A stretch of DNA of 64,000 bases from Olsenella_L kribbiana (GCF_036408795.1 NZ_JAZGJP010000004.1:110784-174783), one strand, 5' to 3'. Counted from the stretch's first letter, positions 42,350-51,002 are shown. The notes: generated from the sequence alone by a model not told the origin. Numbers and translations are program-made.

Positions 42350-43078
42350 CTATCCCCGATAGTGCGAAATCTTGTAGCGGAACTGGTCCGCACGTGCAAC
42401 GCTGCGCGTATATTCGATGGCCGTATTGCGGTCGTTGTACGTCGTGCGATAGAGCCGAAGCACTGCTGCACCTTCCGGTATCTGGAGCAGCTCGGCCTCT
42501 TCGGGGCGGCAGATGCTTGCGCAGAACTCCTCTTCCGCCACGCGGATCGTCTGGTGATACGTCTTCTCCATGAGATCGTAGAGCGGCGTCGTCGAAAGCT
42601 CTTCCTGGGTGAGTCCTACGAACTCATTCGCAGGAAGGTAGGTTGTCTCGACCATCATCGGCACGTCGTTTGCCCATCTCAGGCGCTTCATGCGGATGAC
42701 GGGCTCGCCGATGTGCATATCGAGATAGGACGCTACATGCTTCGGCGCTCCCCTAAGCTCGAAGTCGAGGATGGTCGTCTTGGGGACCCTCCCCATCTTG
42801 CGCATCTGTTCGGTGAAACTATAGGTGCCCATGAGGTTGGTGGCCTCACGTGAAGTGTCAGCTACAAAAGTACCCTTGCCATGCTTTCTGACCACATATC
42901 CCTGGGTCTCAAGCTCTGCCAGGGCAAGGCGTACCGTCGTGCGTGAGAGACCATAGGTCTCGCAGAGCTCGCGCTCTGAGGGGAGCACGTCCCCCGGTGA
43001 CATCTCGTTCTCGATCTTGCTCTGGAGCAGGTCGACAAGCTGGTCATATAATGGCTGCCTTTTTGCTGCGCGGCCCAT
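42350..43078 (-). CDS. GntR/HutC-family regulator of amino-sugar genes
   Basis: A 242-residue regulator: an N-terminal winged helix-turn-helix (about 8-75, with LPSERELCETYGLSRTTVRLAL) and a C-terminal UTRA ligand-binding domain, the HutC subfamily. Such regulators usually sense the phosphorylated amino sugar. GGGAGGGATC precedes the ATG at 43078. It is the first gene after a terminator that separates it from the PTS genes. TGGTAT/ATACCA half-sites in the divergent region at 46440-46595 may be its operators; this is inference. It could be named agaR or nagR, but specificity is not proven. Confidence 0.86.
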   Translation of the reverse strand: MGRAAKRQPLYDQLVDLLQSKIENEMSPGDVLPSERELCETYGLSRTTVRLALAELETQGYVVRKHGKGTFVADTSREATNLMGTYSFTEQMRKMGRVPKTTILDFELRGAPKHVASYLDMHIGEPVIRMKRLRWANDVPMMVETTYLPANEFVGLTQEELSTTPLYDLMEKTYHQTIRVAEEEFCASICRPEEAELLQIPEGAAVLRLYRTTYNDRNTAIEYTRSVARADQFRYKISHYRG

Positions 43079-43094
43079 GATCCCTCCCCAGAAT

Positions 43095-43132
43095 GGAAAA
43101 GCGCGGATACGCCTCAAAGCGTACCCGCGCTT
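43095..43132 (-). terminator. Internal terminator between EIID and gntR
   Basis: On the minus strand AAGCGCGG-G-TACGC pairs with GCGTA-T-CCGCGCTT (14 bp with one G-T pair; 43099-43112, 43119-43132), followed by TTTTCC. It would reduce transcription from the PTS genes into gntR-agaS-nagA. Confidence 0.7.
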
Positions 43133-43206
43133 TCGTGCAGTAGCGTATCCTTAGGCGCAAATCTGCAGAGCTTCACGGGAAAAGCGGCTGCAGCGCGCCC
43201 AGGCCT

Positions 43207-43226
43207 GCCGGAGGTTTCCCTCCGGC
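43207..43226. repeat. GC-rich hairpin after EIID
   Basis: GCCGGAGG (43207-43214) and CCTCCGGC (43219-43226) form a perfect 8-bp stem with a 4-base GAAA loop on the minus strand, 11 bases downstream of the EIID stop. There is no T-run, so it is probably an mRNA-stabilising or processing structure. Confidence 0.55.
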
Positions 43227-43236
43227 GTGCCAGATC

Positions 43237-44337
43237 CTAGCCCCAGATGCTCGGGAACAGGCCGAAGGGGCCAGCACCAACGATACCGATGATGAGGACC
43301 AGGACGATAGCCTTGATCGGGGTGAAGTTCTTCTTTGCGAAGAGGTAGTAGAGAAGCATGACGAGAGCAAGAGGAACGAGCTTCGGGCAGATGCTGTCGA
43401 GGATGCTTGCGATGTCGATGGTGACAGGAGACGTGACGGTGTCCATGTAGGTGACTTCGCTCATGCCATTGCCGAGGTCGGTTGCGCCTGCGGTGACCTT
43501 GCTGCCGTCAGCGTCGATAGCGGTGAGAGGAGTCTCGCCGTCGGCGGCGTACATACCGGAGAGCGTGGTGCCGTCGTCAGCGGAGGAGATGATAGCGAAG
43601 TCGTCGACATTCTCGGTCGGAACGACAGCCGTCTTGGCGACATAGGCCTGCGTTGTGCCGTTGGGGATGACAGCCTTGATCTGGGTGCCGCCCATGGTGA
43701 CGGTCAGGCAGCCGACGATGAAGACGCCAAGGATGGAGGCGGCGCGGGTGAAGGCCTGCATGTGATCCATGAGGGAATCAAGCGCTGTCATGCCCATCTT
43801 GTAGGACCAGTTCATGAGGCCGAAGCGCAGTGCGAACTGGACCGCATTGAAGATGATGAGGAACAGGATCGGGCCGAACACGTTGCCAGCGATGGCCATG
43901 TTCGAGCAGATGCCTGCGGTGATCGGCACGAGCGTCATCCAGAAGAGAGCGTCGCCGATGCCGCCGAGCGGGCCCATGAGGGAGACACGGACAGCACGGA
44001 TGGTCGGGATGTCGACCTTCTTCTGCTCCATGGACAGGATGATGCCCATTGCGAACGTGACGAGGAACGGGTGGATGTTGAAGAACTCCATGTTGTGCGT
44101 CATGGACAGGGCAAGGTCTTCCTTGTCGTCCGCATGGATCTTCTCGAGGCCCGGGAGGATGGAATAGAGCCAGCCAGCGGCCTGCATGCGTTCGTAGTTG
44201 AACGATGCCTGCAGGAAGCAGGAGCGCCATGCCATCTTGTTGAGGGTCTTCTGGTCGAGATCGGGAGCCGGCGTGAGGTTCTGATAGTTCGTAGCGCCCT
44301 CAAAGCGGTTGATCTTTGCCTGCTCGTTAGATGCCAT
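43237..44337 (-). CDS. PTS mannose-family EIID with large insertion
   Basis: A 366-residue EIID subunit of the mannose/fructose/sorbose PTS family, forming the membrane channel with EIIC. The conserved part runs from TLNKMAWRSCFLQASFNYER through GPLGGIGDALFW (about 31-135). Between two membrane segments, residues about 222-302 carry a polar, Thr/Asp/Gly-rich stretch (VPTENVDDFAIISSADDGTT and onward) that is much longer than the short loop of ManZ-type proteins, explaining the length above the usual 270-300. ATG 44337 follows GGAGG and overlaps the end of the EIIC gene by 11 bases. The system context suggests N-acetylgalactosamine or a similar amino sugar. Confidence 0.86.
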   Translation of the reverse strand: MASNEQAKINRFEGATNYQNLTPAPDLDQKTLNKMAWRSCFLQASFNYERMQAAGWLYSILPGLEKIHADDKEDLALSMTHNMEFFNIHPFLVTFAMGIILSMEQKKVDIPTIRAVRVSLMGPLGGIGDALFWMTLVPITAGICSNMAIAGNVFGPILFLIIFNAVQFALRFGLMNWSYKMGMTALDSLMDHMQAFTRAASILGVFIVGCLTVTMGGTQIKAVIPNGTTQAYVAKTAVVPTENVDDFAIISSADDGTTLSGMYAADGETPLTAIDADGSKVTAGATDLGNGMSEVTYMDTVTSPVTIDIASILDSICPKLVPLALVMLLYYLFAKKNFTPIKAIVLVLIIGIVGAGPFGLFPSIWG

Positions 44338-45130
44338 CTTCCTCACCTCCGTCGAGTTCTGCTGCAGCTGCGCCCTTGAGCTCAGTCTGCTGCTGATAGT
44401 CCCAGTAAGCGATGCCGAAGCCGATAAGAGCGAGGATCAGCAGGCCCGGGGTTGCAAGTGCTTTGATGTTGGAAACGATGATTGCGAAGCCGAAGCCCAT
44501 GAAGTAGAAGCCCCACATATCCTTGTTCATCATGAACTTCAGAAGGACGGCGAAGCCGACGAAGCGCATCATGCCGCCAGCTGCAGAGAGACCAGCCGTG
44601 AGCCAGGTCGGGATTGCAGCGACGACAGCGCCACCGACTGCAGCACCGCCGACGAAGAAGAGGGTGACGACGACGCCGAAGATGAGGCCGAGCAGGCACA
44701 TGGAGAGGTAGTTGATCCTCTCGATGCCCTTCGGGTTGGCATCAGCTGCGTACTGATCGCACTTGGACATGAGCGGGGACATGAGGGTGAAGATAAGGGT
44801 GACGCCATACTGTCCCAGAAGGGAGAATGGGATTGCGGTCGCAACCGCCACGTTAGGCTCGAGATTCAGCGTGATTGCCAGAATCGCTGCCATGATGCCG
44901 CCAACAACTGCATTGGGCGGCTGAGCACCGCCAATCGGCATGTTGCCGATTGTCATGAGCTGATACGTGCCACCAACAATAAGGCCGGTCTGCACGTCGC
45001 CAAGGATGATGCCGATCACCAGGCCGGTGACGAGCGGCTGATACAGAGACTCCAGGAAGCTGAACTGGTCGATAGCCGCGATGAACGTGACCACGAAGAC
45101 CAGGAAGACCTGCAATGCTGAGTACTCCAT
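44327..45130 (-). CDS. PTS mannose-family EIIC
   Basis: A 267-residue integral membrane EIIC subunit (SorC/ManY-like) with several hydrophobic helices. Signature phrases are QPLVTGLVIGIILGD and MPIGGAQPPNAVVGG, which match the sugar-binding core of the family. AAAGGAGG lies upstream of ATG 45130. It overlaps the EIID start by 11 bases. The 121-base gap to the upstream EIIB gene holds two hairpins, so EIIC-EIID may be expressed at a different level from EIIA-EIIB. Confidence 0.88.
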   Translation of the reverse strand: MEYSALQVFLVFVVTFIAAIDQFSFLESLYQPLVTGLVIGIILGDVQTGLIVGGTYQLMTIGNMPIGGAQPPNAVVGGIMAAILAITLNLEPNVAVATAIPFSLLGQYGVTLIFTLMSPLMSKCDQYAADANPKGIERINYLSMCLLGLIFGVVVTLFFVGGAAVGGAVVAAIPTWLTAGLSAAGGMMRFVGFAVLLKFMMNKDMWGFYFMGFGFAIIVSNIKALATPGLLILALIGFGIAYWDYQQQTELKGAAAAELDGGEEDGI

Positions 45131-45184
45131 CCTTGTTCCTCCTTTCAAGAGTTACGCTGACCAAAACGTACGCTATCGCCAGCA

Positions 45185-45240
45185 CCCTTCCCCCAAAGGG
45201 CGACTCACGATCAAGATAGGTTGTCTGCGCAGCTGCGCAG
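45185..45240. repeat. Two hairpins between EIIB and EIIC
   Basis: CTGCGCAGCTGCGCAG (45225-45240) is a perfect 16-bp palindrome, and CCCTT...AAGGG (45185-45200) is a small hairpin. They may tune mRNA processing between the PTS genes. Confidence 0.5.
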
Positions 45241-45251
45241 GAGCGGAAAGG

Positions 45252-45734
45252 CTACTCGAAGAGCTTCTCGACGTTCTCCTTCGGCGTGGACGGAACACGC
45301 TGGATGAAGAGCTCGACGCCGGCAGCCTGGAGATCCCTGAAGGCCTGGACATCCTCGTCGTTCACGGCGACAGAGGTTGCGACCTGGCGCTTGCCCTCGC
45401 TCATGTGCATGTTGCCGATGTTGAGCTTCTTGATGGGCACGCCGCCCTTCACGAGACGGAGGGCATCCTCAGGGTTCTCGACAATCAGGAAGATGTGCTG
45501 GCGGGCAGCAGCCTTGTGGATGACATCGATGGTCTTCTGGATGGAGAAATAGCGCGTGGCAACACCCTGCGGGGCTGCCATGTTCATGAGCTTCTGGCGC
45601 ATCGTGTTCGCCGCGACGTCGTCATTTGCGACGAGCAGCAGGTTGGCGCCAATCGTAGAGGTCCACTGGGTAGCGACCTGCCCGTGGATCAGGCGGTTGT
45701 CGATACGCGTGAGGACAATGTTTGGTTCAGCCAT
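45252..45734 (-). CDS. PTS mannose-family EIIB
   Basis: A 160-residue cytosolic EIIB subunit that passes phosphate from EIIA to the sugar. The phosphorylated His17 is in TRIDNRLIHGQVATQW, the family signature. The remainder fits the EIIB fold (NDDVAANTMRQKLMNMAAP). AAGGGATC precedes ATG 45734; the frame open to 45911 overlaps EIIA and is not supported. It lies 58 bases downstream of the EIIA stop. Confidence 0.9.
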   Translation of the reverse strand: MAEPNIVLTRIDNRLIHGQVATQWTSTIGANLLLVANDDVAANTMRQKLMNMAAPQGVATRYFSIQKTIDVIHKAAARQHIFLIVENPEDALRLVKGGVPIKKLNIGNMHMSEGKRQVATSVAVNDEDVQAFRDLQAAGVELFIQRVPSTPKENVEKLFE

Positions 45735-45792
45735 GTTTGATCCCTTCTCCTTCAATTGCGCATGCGGCACTTGACTCTCATATATGCCGGAC

Positions 45793-46230
45793 TTACAGGC
45801 CGTCTCCGTCGTCTTCTCCGTCCGGCTCATCGACATCGAGCGTCGGATGGATGACGCCGGTCTTGCCCGCTTCCAGCGCCGTAGCAAGAAGCTCGTCGAC
45901 CGTCGAAGCATCGCTGCGCTCGGCCACGACCTCGAGCAGCAGGGGCAGGTTCACGCCCGCAACGACTTCCACATTCGCACCCATCTCGGCGGAGAGGACC
46001 ATCGTCTGGTTGAAGGGCGTGCCTCCCAGAAGGTCGCAGAACGCGATAGCGCCGTTTCCGTCGGCAGAGGCACGCTCGAGCGCCTCCGTGAGCTTTCCGG
46101 GGAACTCGCTCTCCTCCCCCTCATGGAACGGAACGACCTCGAAGTGGTCCTGCGGTCCTGCAATCATCTCGAGGGCGCTTGCAACACCAGTCGCGAAGTC
46201 GCCGTGTCCTGTCAGAACGAAACCTACCAT
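45793..46230 (-). CDS. PTS mannose-family EIIA
   Basis: A 145-residue cytosolic EIIA subunit. VGFVLTGHGDFATG holds the phosphorylated His9, and FCDLLGGTPFNQT is the second conserved segment. The acidic C-terminal tail (DVDEPDGEDDGDGL) is unusual. GAGGAG precedes ATG 46230; the open frame to 46272 is not supported. It is the first gene of the PTS operon and divergent from the PfkB kinase gene, so operators in the 396-base gap could control both. Confidence 0.88.
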   Translation of the reverse strand: MVGFVLTGHGDFATGVASALEMIAGPQDHFEVVPFHEGEESEFPGKLTEALERASADGNGAIAFCDLLGGTPFNQTMVLSAEMGANVEVVAGVNLPLLLEVVAERSDASTVDELLATALEAGKTGVIHPTLDVDEPDGEDDGDGL

Positions 46231-46626
46231 CGTGTGCTTCTCCTCTGCACTCGGATTCGCTTTCTGGAACACAGCCTAGAATCCGTCTGTAACGTTCACG
46301 CATCTTGAATGTTTCGGAAAGCATTCGAGTCTGCAACTTGTTGTAACCACGTACCACGCCTTGTACTTTATCGAAGTCTTTGCCACCTGGGGCTGACTTT
46401 GCGAAAAATGTGTCCTAGTAGCCGTTTGCGTCAGAATTCATACCACTCGCACCACGTTTTCCCTGTTAATGGTCACTTTTTTGAAATACCACCCATAAAT
46501 CTGGTGCTACCGGGTCCCATTTATTGGTATCTTCTAACTCAGCGCATGGAAGACAGAAACTGGAATCGCTTTCAGTAACTTTCAGCAACTGGTATCTTTT
46601 TATAGTGCCTTAACGAGGAGCCGTAC
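46231..46626. promoter_or_regulatory. Divergent regulatory region of amino-sugar genes
   Basis: This 396-base AT-richer gap holds no gene. It contains ATACCA at 46440 and 46486, and TGGTAT at 46525 and 46590 (both within TGGTATCTT), plus GGTGCTACC at 46503. These are candidate half-sites for the GntR regulator. TATAGT at 46601-46606 is a candidate -10 for the kinase gene. A short direct repeat TTTCAGTAAC/TTTCAGCAAC lies at about 46570-46589. Confidence 0.5.
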
Positions 46627-47562
46627 ATGATTGCTTGCGTCACCCTCAATGCGTCGATTGACAAGGCCTACCGTCTTGGCCATGAGATAGAGCTCGGGCA
46701 CGTCTCGCGCGTCGCCCAGGTGCTCGACTCGGCTGGCGGCAAAGGGCTCAACGCTGCCCGCGCTGTCGCCGCTTCGGGCGAAGAGGTCCTGGCGACAGGT
46801 TTTGTCGGCGGCAACAATGGCCGCTATCTTCTCGACCTCCTGGCCAAGGACGGCATCGCCGAGGACTTCGTCCAGGTGGCAACAGAGACCCGCTGCTGCG
46901 TGAACCTGCTCGAGCCTGATGGACGCTCGACCGAGTTCAACGAGCCGGGACGTCCCGTCACGGCAGAGGAGTTCGAGACCCTGCGCAGGAAGCTTCAGGA
47001 GATTGCCGAGAAGGCAGATGTCGTGACCCTGAACGGCAGCCTTCCGGCAGGCCTTCCCAAGGACGCCTATGCCACCCTCATAGAAGACATCCACGCAGCA
47101 GGCACGCCGGTGATCCTTGATACATCGGGAGCCTCCCTCACGTGCGGCATCGAGGCAGCGCCGGACATGGTGAAGCCGAACACCGACGAGATTGCCCAGA
47201 TTCTGGGGCATGAGGTGGGATCTGTCGAAGAGGCTGCCAAAGCGGCCCATGAGCTCCATGAAAAGAAGGGCATTGCCTATGTGGTCGTGTCCTTGGGCGG
47301 CGATGGCTCGGTCATGGCATGCGATGAAGGCATCTTCCGCGGACGTGCCCCCAAGATCGAGGTCGTGAACCCGGTAGGAGCAGGCGACACCCTTGTCGGC
47401 TGCTTTGCCGTTGCGCTTGCAAGGAAGCTTCCCGCTCCCGAGTGCCTGCGTTTTGCGATGGCGCGCGCCACGGCAAACTGCCTTTCGCCTTCGACCGGCC
47501 GCTTCGACCCTGCAGCTGCCTCCTCCCTCATGAAGAAGACGGCTGTGGAAGCTCTGTCCTAG
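46627..47562 (+). CDS. PfkB-family sugar kinase, probably tagatose-6-phosphate kinase
   Basis: A 311-residue kinase of the 1-phosphofructokinase/LacC group. The N-terminal TLNASIDKAYRL, GGKGLNAARA (substrate loop, about 37-46) and the catalytic NPVGAGDTLVG near residue 250 are characteristic. In this locus the substrate most consistent with agaS and the following aldolase is tagatose-6-phosphate, giving tagatose-1,6-bisphosphate; fructose-1-phosphate is the alternative. ACGAGGAGCCGTAC precedes the ATG. It is divergent from the PTS genes and followed 77 bases later by the aldolase. Confidence 0.82.
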   Translation: MIACVTLNASIDKAYRLGHEIELGHVSRVAQVLDSAGGKGLNAARAVAASGEEVLATGFVGGNNGRYLLDLLAKDGIAEDFVQVATETRCCVNLLEPDGRSTEFNEPGRPVTAEEFETLRRKLQEIAEKADVVTLNGSLPAGLPKDAYATLIEDIHAAGTPVILDTSGASLTCGIEAAPDMVKPNTDEIAQILGHEVGSVEEAAKAAHELHEKKGIAYVVVSLGGDGSVMACDEGIFRGRAPKIEVVNPVGAGDTLVGCFAVALARKLPAPECLRFAMARATANCLSPSTGRFDPAAASSLMKKTAVEALS

Positions 47563-47594
47563 CCCTTCTGGGGCATGCGCCCCCTCTGCCATCT

Positions 47595-47625
47595 ATGCAA
47601 ACCGTTTGCATCCCGAAAGGATGCA
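47595..47625 (+). promoter_or_regulatory. 17-bp palindrome and overlapping hairpin before aldolase
   Basis: ATGCAAACCGTTTGCAT (47595-47611) is a perfect palindrome around a central C, like LacI-family or cre operators but with an odd centre. Its right arm TGCAT also starts a hairpin TGCATCC-CGAAA-GGATGCA (47607-47625) just before the ribosome site, so the two structures exclude each other in RNA. Confidence 0.5.
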
Positions 47626-47639
47626 GGAAGGAGTACGAA

Positions 47640-48491
47640 ATGCTCGTCACCACCAAGCAGATGCTTCTGGACGCGCAGGAAGGCCACTACGCCGTAGGTG
47701 CCTTCAACGTGGAGAACCTCGAGTTCGTCATGGCTGTCATCCGTGCAGCCGAGGAGAGGCGCTCTCCTGTCATCATGCAGACGACACCGGGCACGATCAA
47801 GTACGCAAGCCTCGACTACTTCGCCGCTATGGTCAAGTGCGCAGCTGACGCCGCCACGGTGCCGGTAGCCCTCCACCTCGACCACGGCGATGGCTTCGAC
47901 CGCTGCATGCAGGCTCTCCGCGCTGGCTACACCTCTGTCATGATCGACGGCTCCCATGTCCCCTTCGAGGACAACATGGCCCTCACCGAGTCCGTCACGA
48001 AGGTCGCCAATGCTATGGGCGTGCCCGTCGAGGCAGAGCTCGGCAAGGTCGGCGGCAAGGAGGACGACGGCCCGGCTGTGAAGGGCGAGAACCCCTTCAC
48101 CGATCCTGACGAGGCAAAGGAGTTCGTCGAGCGCACGAAGTGCTCCTCCCTTGCTGTCGGCGTCGGCACGGCACACGGCGTCTACAAGGGCACCCCGCAC
48201 ATCGAGCAGGAGATCCTGAAGGAGATCCGCTCCAAGGTCGAGGTCCCGCTGGTCCTCCACGGCACGTCCGGCGTGCCTGACGACCAGGTCGCAGAGGCCA
48301 TCCGCAATGGCATCTGCAAGGTCAACTATGCAACCGAGCTCCGCCAGGCCTTCACCCGTGGCTTCATGGGCTACATGGCCGAGCATCCGGAGAACTTCGA
48401 CCCGAAGAAGCCGTCCGGCCCCGGCATGGACGAGATCGTCGCCGTCGTGTCCTCCCACATGGACAATCTCGGCTCCTCCCACAAGGCATAG
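47640..48491 (+). CDS. Class II fructose/tagatose-bisphosphate aldolase
   Basis: A 283-residue zinc-dependent aldolase of the FbaA/GatY/KbaY family. HLDHGDGFD holds the catalytic Asp and zinc His, GTAHGVYKG and LHGTSGVPD hold further zinc and phosphate-binding residues. The length fits the tagatose-bisphosphate branch (about 284). Together with the upstream kinase it would cleave tagatose-1,6-bisphosphate to dihydroxyacetone phosphate and glyceraldehyde-3-phosphate, finishing the amino-sugar route. It might instead be the glycolytic aldolase, since no other is visible here. ATG 47640 has GGAAGGAG upstream. Confidence 0.87.
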   Translation: MLVTTKQMLLDAQEGHYAVGAFNVENLEFVMAVIRAAEERRSPVIMQTTPGTIKYASLDYFAAMVKCAADAATVPVALHLDHGDGFDRCMQALRAGYTSVMIDGSHVPFEDNMALTESVTKVANAMGVPVEAELGKVGGKEDDGPAVKGENPFTDPDEAKEFVERTKCSSLAVGVGTAHGVYKGTPHIEQEILKEIRSKVEVPLVLHGTSGVPDDQVAEAIRNGICKVNYATELRQAFTRGFMGYMAEHPENFDPKKPSGPGMDEIVAVVSSHMDNLGSSHKA

Positions 48492-48517
48492 AGAGCCTCA
48501 GATCCAGCGCTTTCCCG

Positions 48518-48550
48518 AAGGCGGCATCCCACACGGATGCCGCCTTTTTC
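48518..48550 (+). terminator. Terminator after aldolase
   Basis: AAGGCGGCATCC (48518-48529) pairs with GGATGCCGCCTT (48535-48546), followed by TTTT. Confidence 0.85.
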
Positions 48551-48698
48551 CTGCGTCTGTTTGCGTTCTTTTGGCGTACACACCGAACCGCCACACACCG
48601 AAAGGCAAATACTTCTAGTGTGGTATCGATTCCGCGCACATATGCCCGCACCAAGCGCTCGGCATTCGTCCAGGTGTGCGCCATACCATGGAGCGTGC

Positions 48699-50456
48699 AT
48701 GACTTCCACATCATCCAAGAACAAGGCCCCCAAGAAGGGCGCTCTTTCTCCTGCATTCGCAGCGCTCGGCCTTGATGAAAGACTCCTCCGGGCAGTCTCC
48801 GACCTCGGCTACACCGAGCCGAGCCCTGTGCAGGCCGCTGCCATCCCTGAAGTCCTGGCTGGCCACGACGTCGTGGCGGCAGCACAGACCGGCACAGGCA
48901 AGACCTGCGCCTTCCTCCTTCCTGCCATGCAGATGCTGGGACACGCCCAGCGCGGACATGGCCCCTTGATGCTTGTCCTCACGCCGACGCGCGAGCTTGC
49001 CCAGCAGATCGAGACCGCAGCATCCCAGATTGCAAAGAGGACCCGTCACATCTGCACGTCTGTCGTGGGCGGCGTCTCCTACGAGCCTCAGAAGCGCGCG
49101 CTGGCCGACGGCACTGACATCCTCATTGCCACACCGGGACGCCTCATGGACCTCATGAAGCAGGATGCCTGCCATCTGGATGAGGTCCAGATGCTCGTCC
49201 TCGACGAGGCAGACCGCATGCTCGATATGGGCTTCCTGCCCGATGTGAAGACAATCGTCGCCGACATGCCGGAAGAGCGCCAGACACTCCTCTTCAGCGC
49301 AACGCTCGACGAATCCGTCTTGAAGCACACGAGCACGCTCGTGCATGACCCCGTCTCCATCGAGATTGCCCACAAGGGCACCGCCGCCAAGACGGTCGAA
49401 CAATATGCCCTCGCTGTGAGCCATGAAGCAAAGACGCAGGTCCTCATCGATATCCTGAAGAAGCGCGGCCAGAAGCGCGTCATCGTCTTCTGCAATGGCA
49501 AGCACCGCGCCGATACCCTCTGCAAGAAGCTCAGGAAGGCCGGCATCTCCTGCCTTCCGATCCACGGCGACCGCAGCCAGAACCAGCGCCAGCGTGCGCT
49601 TTCCCACTTCGCTGATGGCATGGTCGACGTGCTTGTGGCCACCGACGTCCTTGCCCGTGGCATCGACGTCTCCGATGTCTCCTACGTGATCAACTTCGAC
49701 GTCCCCCACGACGATATCGAGAACTACATCCACCGCATCGGCCGCACGGGCAGAGCCGGCGAAGAGGGCTGGGCACTTTCCCTCGTCGAGCCGGACGACT
49801 ACCTCTATCTGCGCGATGCCGAGCAGCTGATGGACTCTGTCATCCCCGACTACCCCGACACCGAAGGCCTCGATCTCGGCGAGAACCCGGGCTTCCTCGA
49901 CCCTGAGCGCAATCCGCAGGACAAGCTCATGCCGAAGAAGACCCGCCGCCGCATCGAGCGCCAGCATGCCCAGGCACGCCATGCCGAGTCGAAGCGCACC
50001 CAGTCCGAGCGTGTCCAGGACGAGGAGGCAGCGCCTGCCGAAAGCACAGGCAAGAAGCTCGAGCACGAGGCAAAGCATGTCGCCGCCAGGAAGCCGAAGA
50101 AGGCAGAGCATGCTGCAAAGCCGGCGCATGCCCGCAGCGAGCGCACGAAGGCAGAGGCATCCGACGAGCGCCGTCCCAAGAGCCAGAAGAGGGACCAGAA
50201 GAAGGACCAGAAGCGCGACCAGAGGAACCACGAGCGTCGTCCGAAGAACGCCAATGCGTCTTCCAAGCGCCAGAAGCCGCGCCAGAAGAAGCGTACGGAC
50301 GAGGAGAGGGTCTACGACGGATCTCCCAAGTCCTTTGGCATGCGCAAGCTCGGCAAGCGTGGCCTCGATCTCGCCAAGCCAAAGAAGAAGCATACGCGCC
50401 GCCCGGGAGACCACGGCGGAGCCCGTGCCAAGGCAAAGTCCAGGGCGCACGCCTAG
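48699..50456 (+). CDS. DEAD-box RNA helicase
   Basis: A 585-residue ATP-dependent RNA helicase of the RhlE/CsdA type. The Q motif precedes AAQTGTGKT (motif I, about 65-73), PTRELAQQ, TPGRLMD, VLDEADRML (motif II), FSATL (III), ATDVLARGID and HRIGRTGRAG (VI). From about residue 420 a lysine/arginine/alanine-rich low-complexity tail of 160 residues follows, as in helicases that bind ribosomal RNA. Likely in ribosome assembly or mRNA decay. ATG 48699 was chosen (TGGAG upstream); the open frame from 48537 lacks helicase homology. It is followed by a bidirectional terminator. Confidence 0.9.
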   Translation: MTSTSSKNKAPKKGALSPAFAALGLDERLLRAVSDLGYTEPSPVQAAAIPEVLAGHDVVAAAQTGTGKTCAFLLPAMQMLGHAQRGHGPLMLVLTPTRELAQQIETAASQIAKRTRHICTSVVGGVSYEPQKRALADGTDILIATPGRLMDLMKQDACHLDEVQMLVLDEADRMLDMGFLPDVKTIVADMPEERQTLLFSATLDESVLKHTSTLVHDPVSIEIAHKGTAAKTVEQYALAVSHEAKTQVLIDILKKRGQKRVIVFCNGKHRADTLCKKLRKAGISCLPIHGDRSQNQRQRALSHFADGMVDVLVATDVLARGIDVSDVSYVINFDVPHDDIENYIHRIGRTGRAGEEGWALSLVEPDDYLYLRDAEQLMDSVIPDYPDTEGLDLGENPGFLDPERNPQDKLMPKKTRRRIERQHAQARHAESKRTQSERVQDEEAAPAESTGKKLEHEAKHVAARKPKKAEHAAKPAHARSERTKAEASDERRPKSQKRDQKKDQKRDQRNHERRPKNANASSKRQKPRQKKRTDEERVYDGSPKSFGMRKLGKRGLDLAKPKKKHTRRPGDHGGARAKAKSRAHA

Positions 50457-50478
50457 CCCCAAAACATATGCTCATGGC

Positions 50479-50517
50479 AGGAGCGCCGCACCCAGAAGGA
50501 TGCGGCGCTCCTCTTCT
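50479..50517. terminator. Bidirectional terminator
   Basis: Perfect 12-bp stem AGGAGCGCCGCA / complement (50479-50490, 50501-50512) with a 10-base loop, then CTTCTCT; between convergent genes. Confidence 0.8.
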
Positions 50518-50531
50518 CTGCCTCAGACTTC

Positions 50532-51002
50532 TTACTCCGTGACCTCGACCTGGCGGTACTTGATGCCGCAGGAGTCGAGCACGCGGCAGCTGATCTGGTT
50601 GTCGATCGTACCCTCATACTTGTTGTCGAGGTAGACGACCTCGCCGATGCCTGCCTGCGCCAGGAGCTTTGCGCACTCATGGCAGGGGAAGAGCGTCACA
50701 TAGACCGTCGCGCCCTGCATGTCCTTCAGGCTCCCCCTGAAGTTCAGAATCGCGTTTGCCTCGGCGTGCACGACATAGCTGTGCTTGTCATTCAGAGGAT
50801 CGTCCGAGGAGCCCCACGGGAAATCGTCGTCGTTGATAGCAGAAGGAGTGCCGTTATAGCCGACGCTCAGGATGCGATGGTTCGTGTCAGCGATGCAGGC
50901 ACCGACCTGGGTATTGGGATCCTTGCTGCGGAGCTTTGCCGCGATAGCGACCCTCATGAAGAACTCGTCCCACGAGATGACATCCCTGCGCTTGTCCGGC
51001 AT
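50532..51002 (-). CDS. dCMP deaminase (ComEB-like)
   Basis: A 156-residue zinc-dependent deaminase that converts dCMP to dUMP for thymidylate synthesis. Zinc ligands are in HAEANAIL (79-86) and PCHEC (106-110), with Glu81 as the proton shuttle. The N-terminal segment SWDEFFMRVAIAAKLRSKDPNTQVG is typical for dCMP deaminases. AGGAGAGGGG lies upstream of the ATG. It is divergent from the enolase gene. Confidence 0.9.
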   Translation of the reverse strand: MPDKRRDVISWDEFFMRVAIAAKLRSKDPNTQVGACIADTNHRILSVGYNGTPSAINDDDFPWGSSDDPLNDKHSYVVHAEANAILNFRGSLKDMQGATVYVTLFPCHECAKLLAQAGIGEVVYLDNKYEGTIDNQISCRVLDSCGIKYRQVEVTE

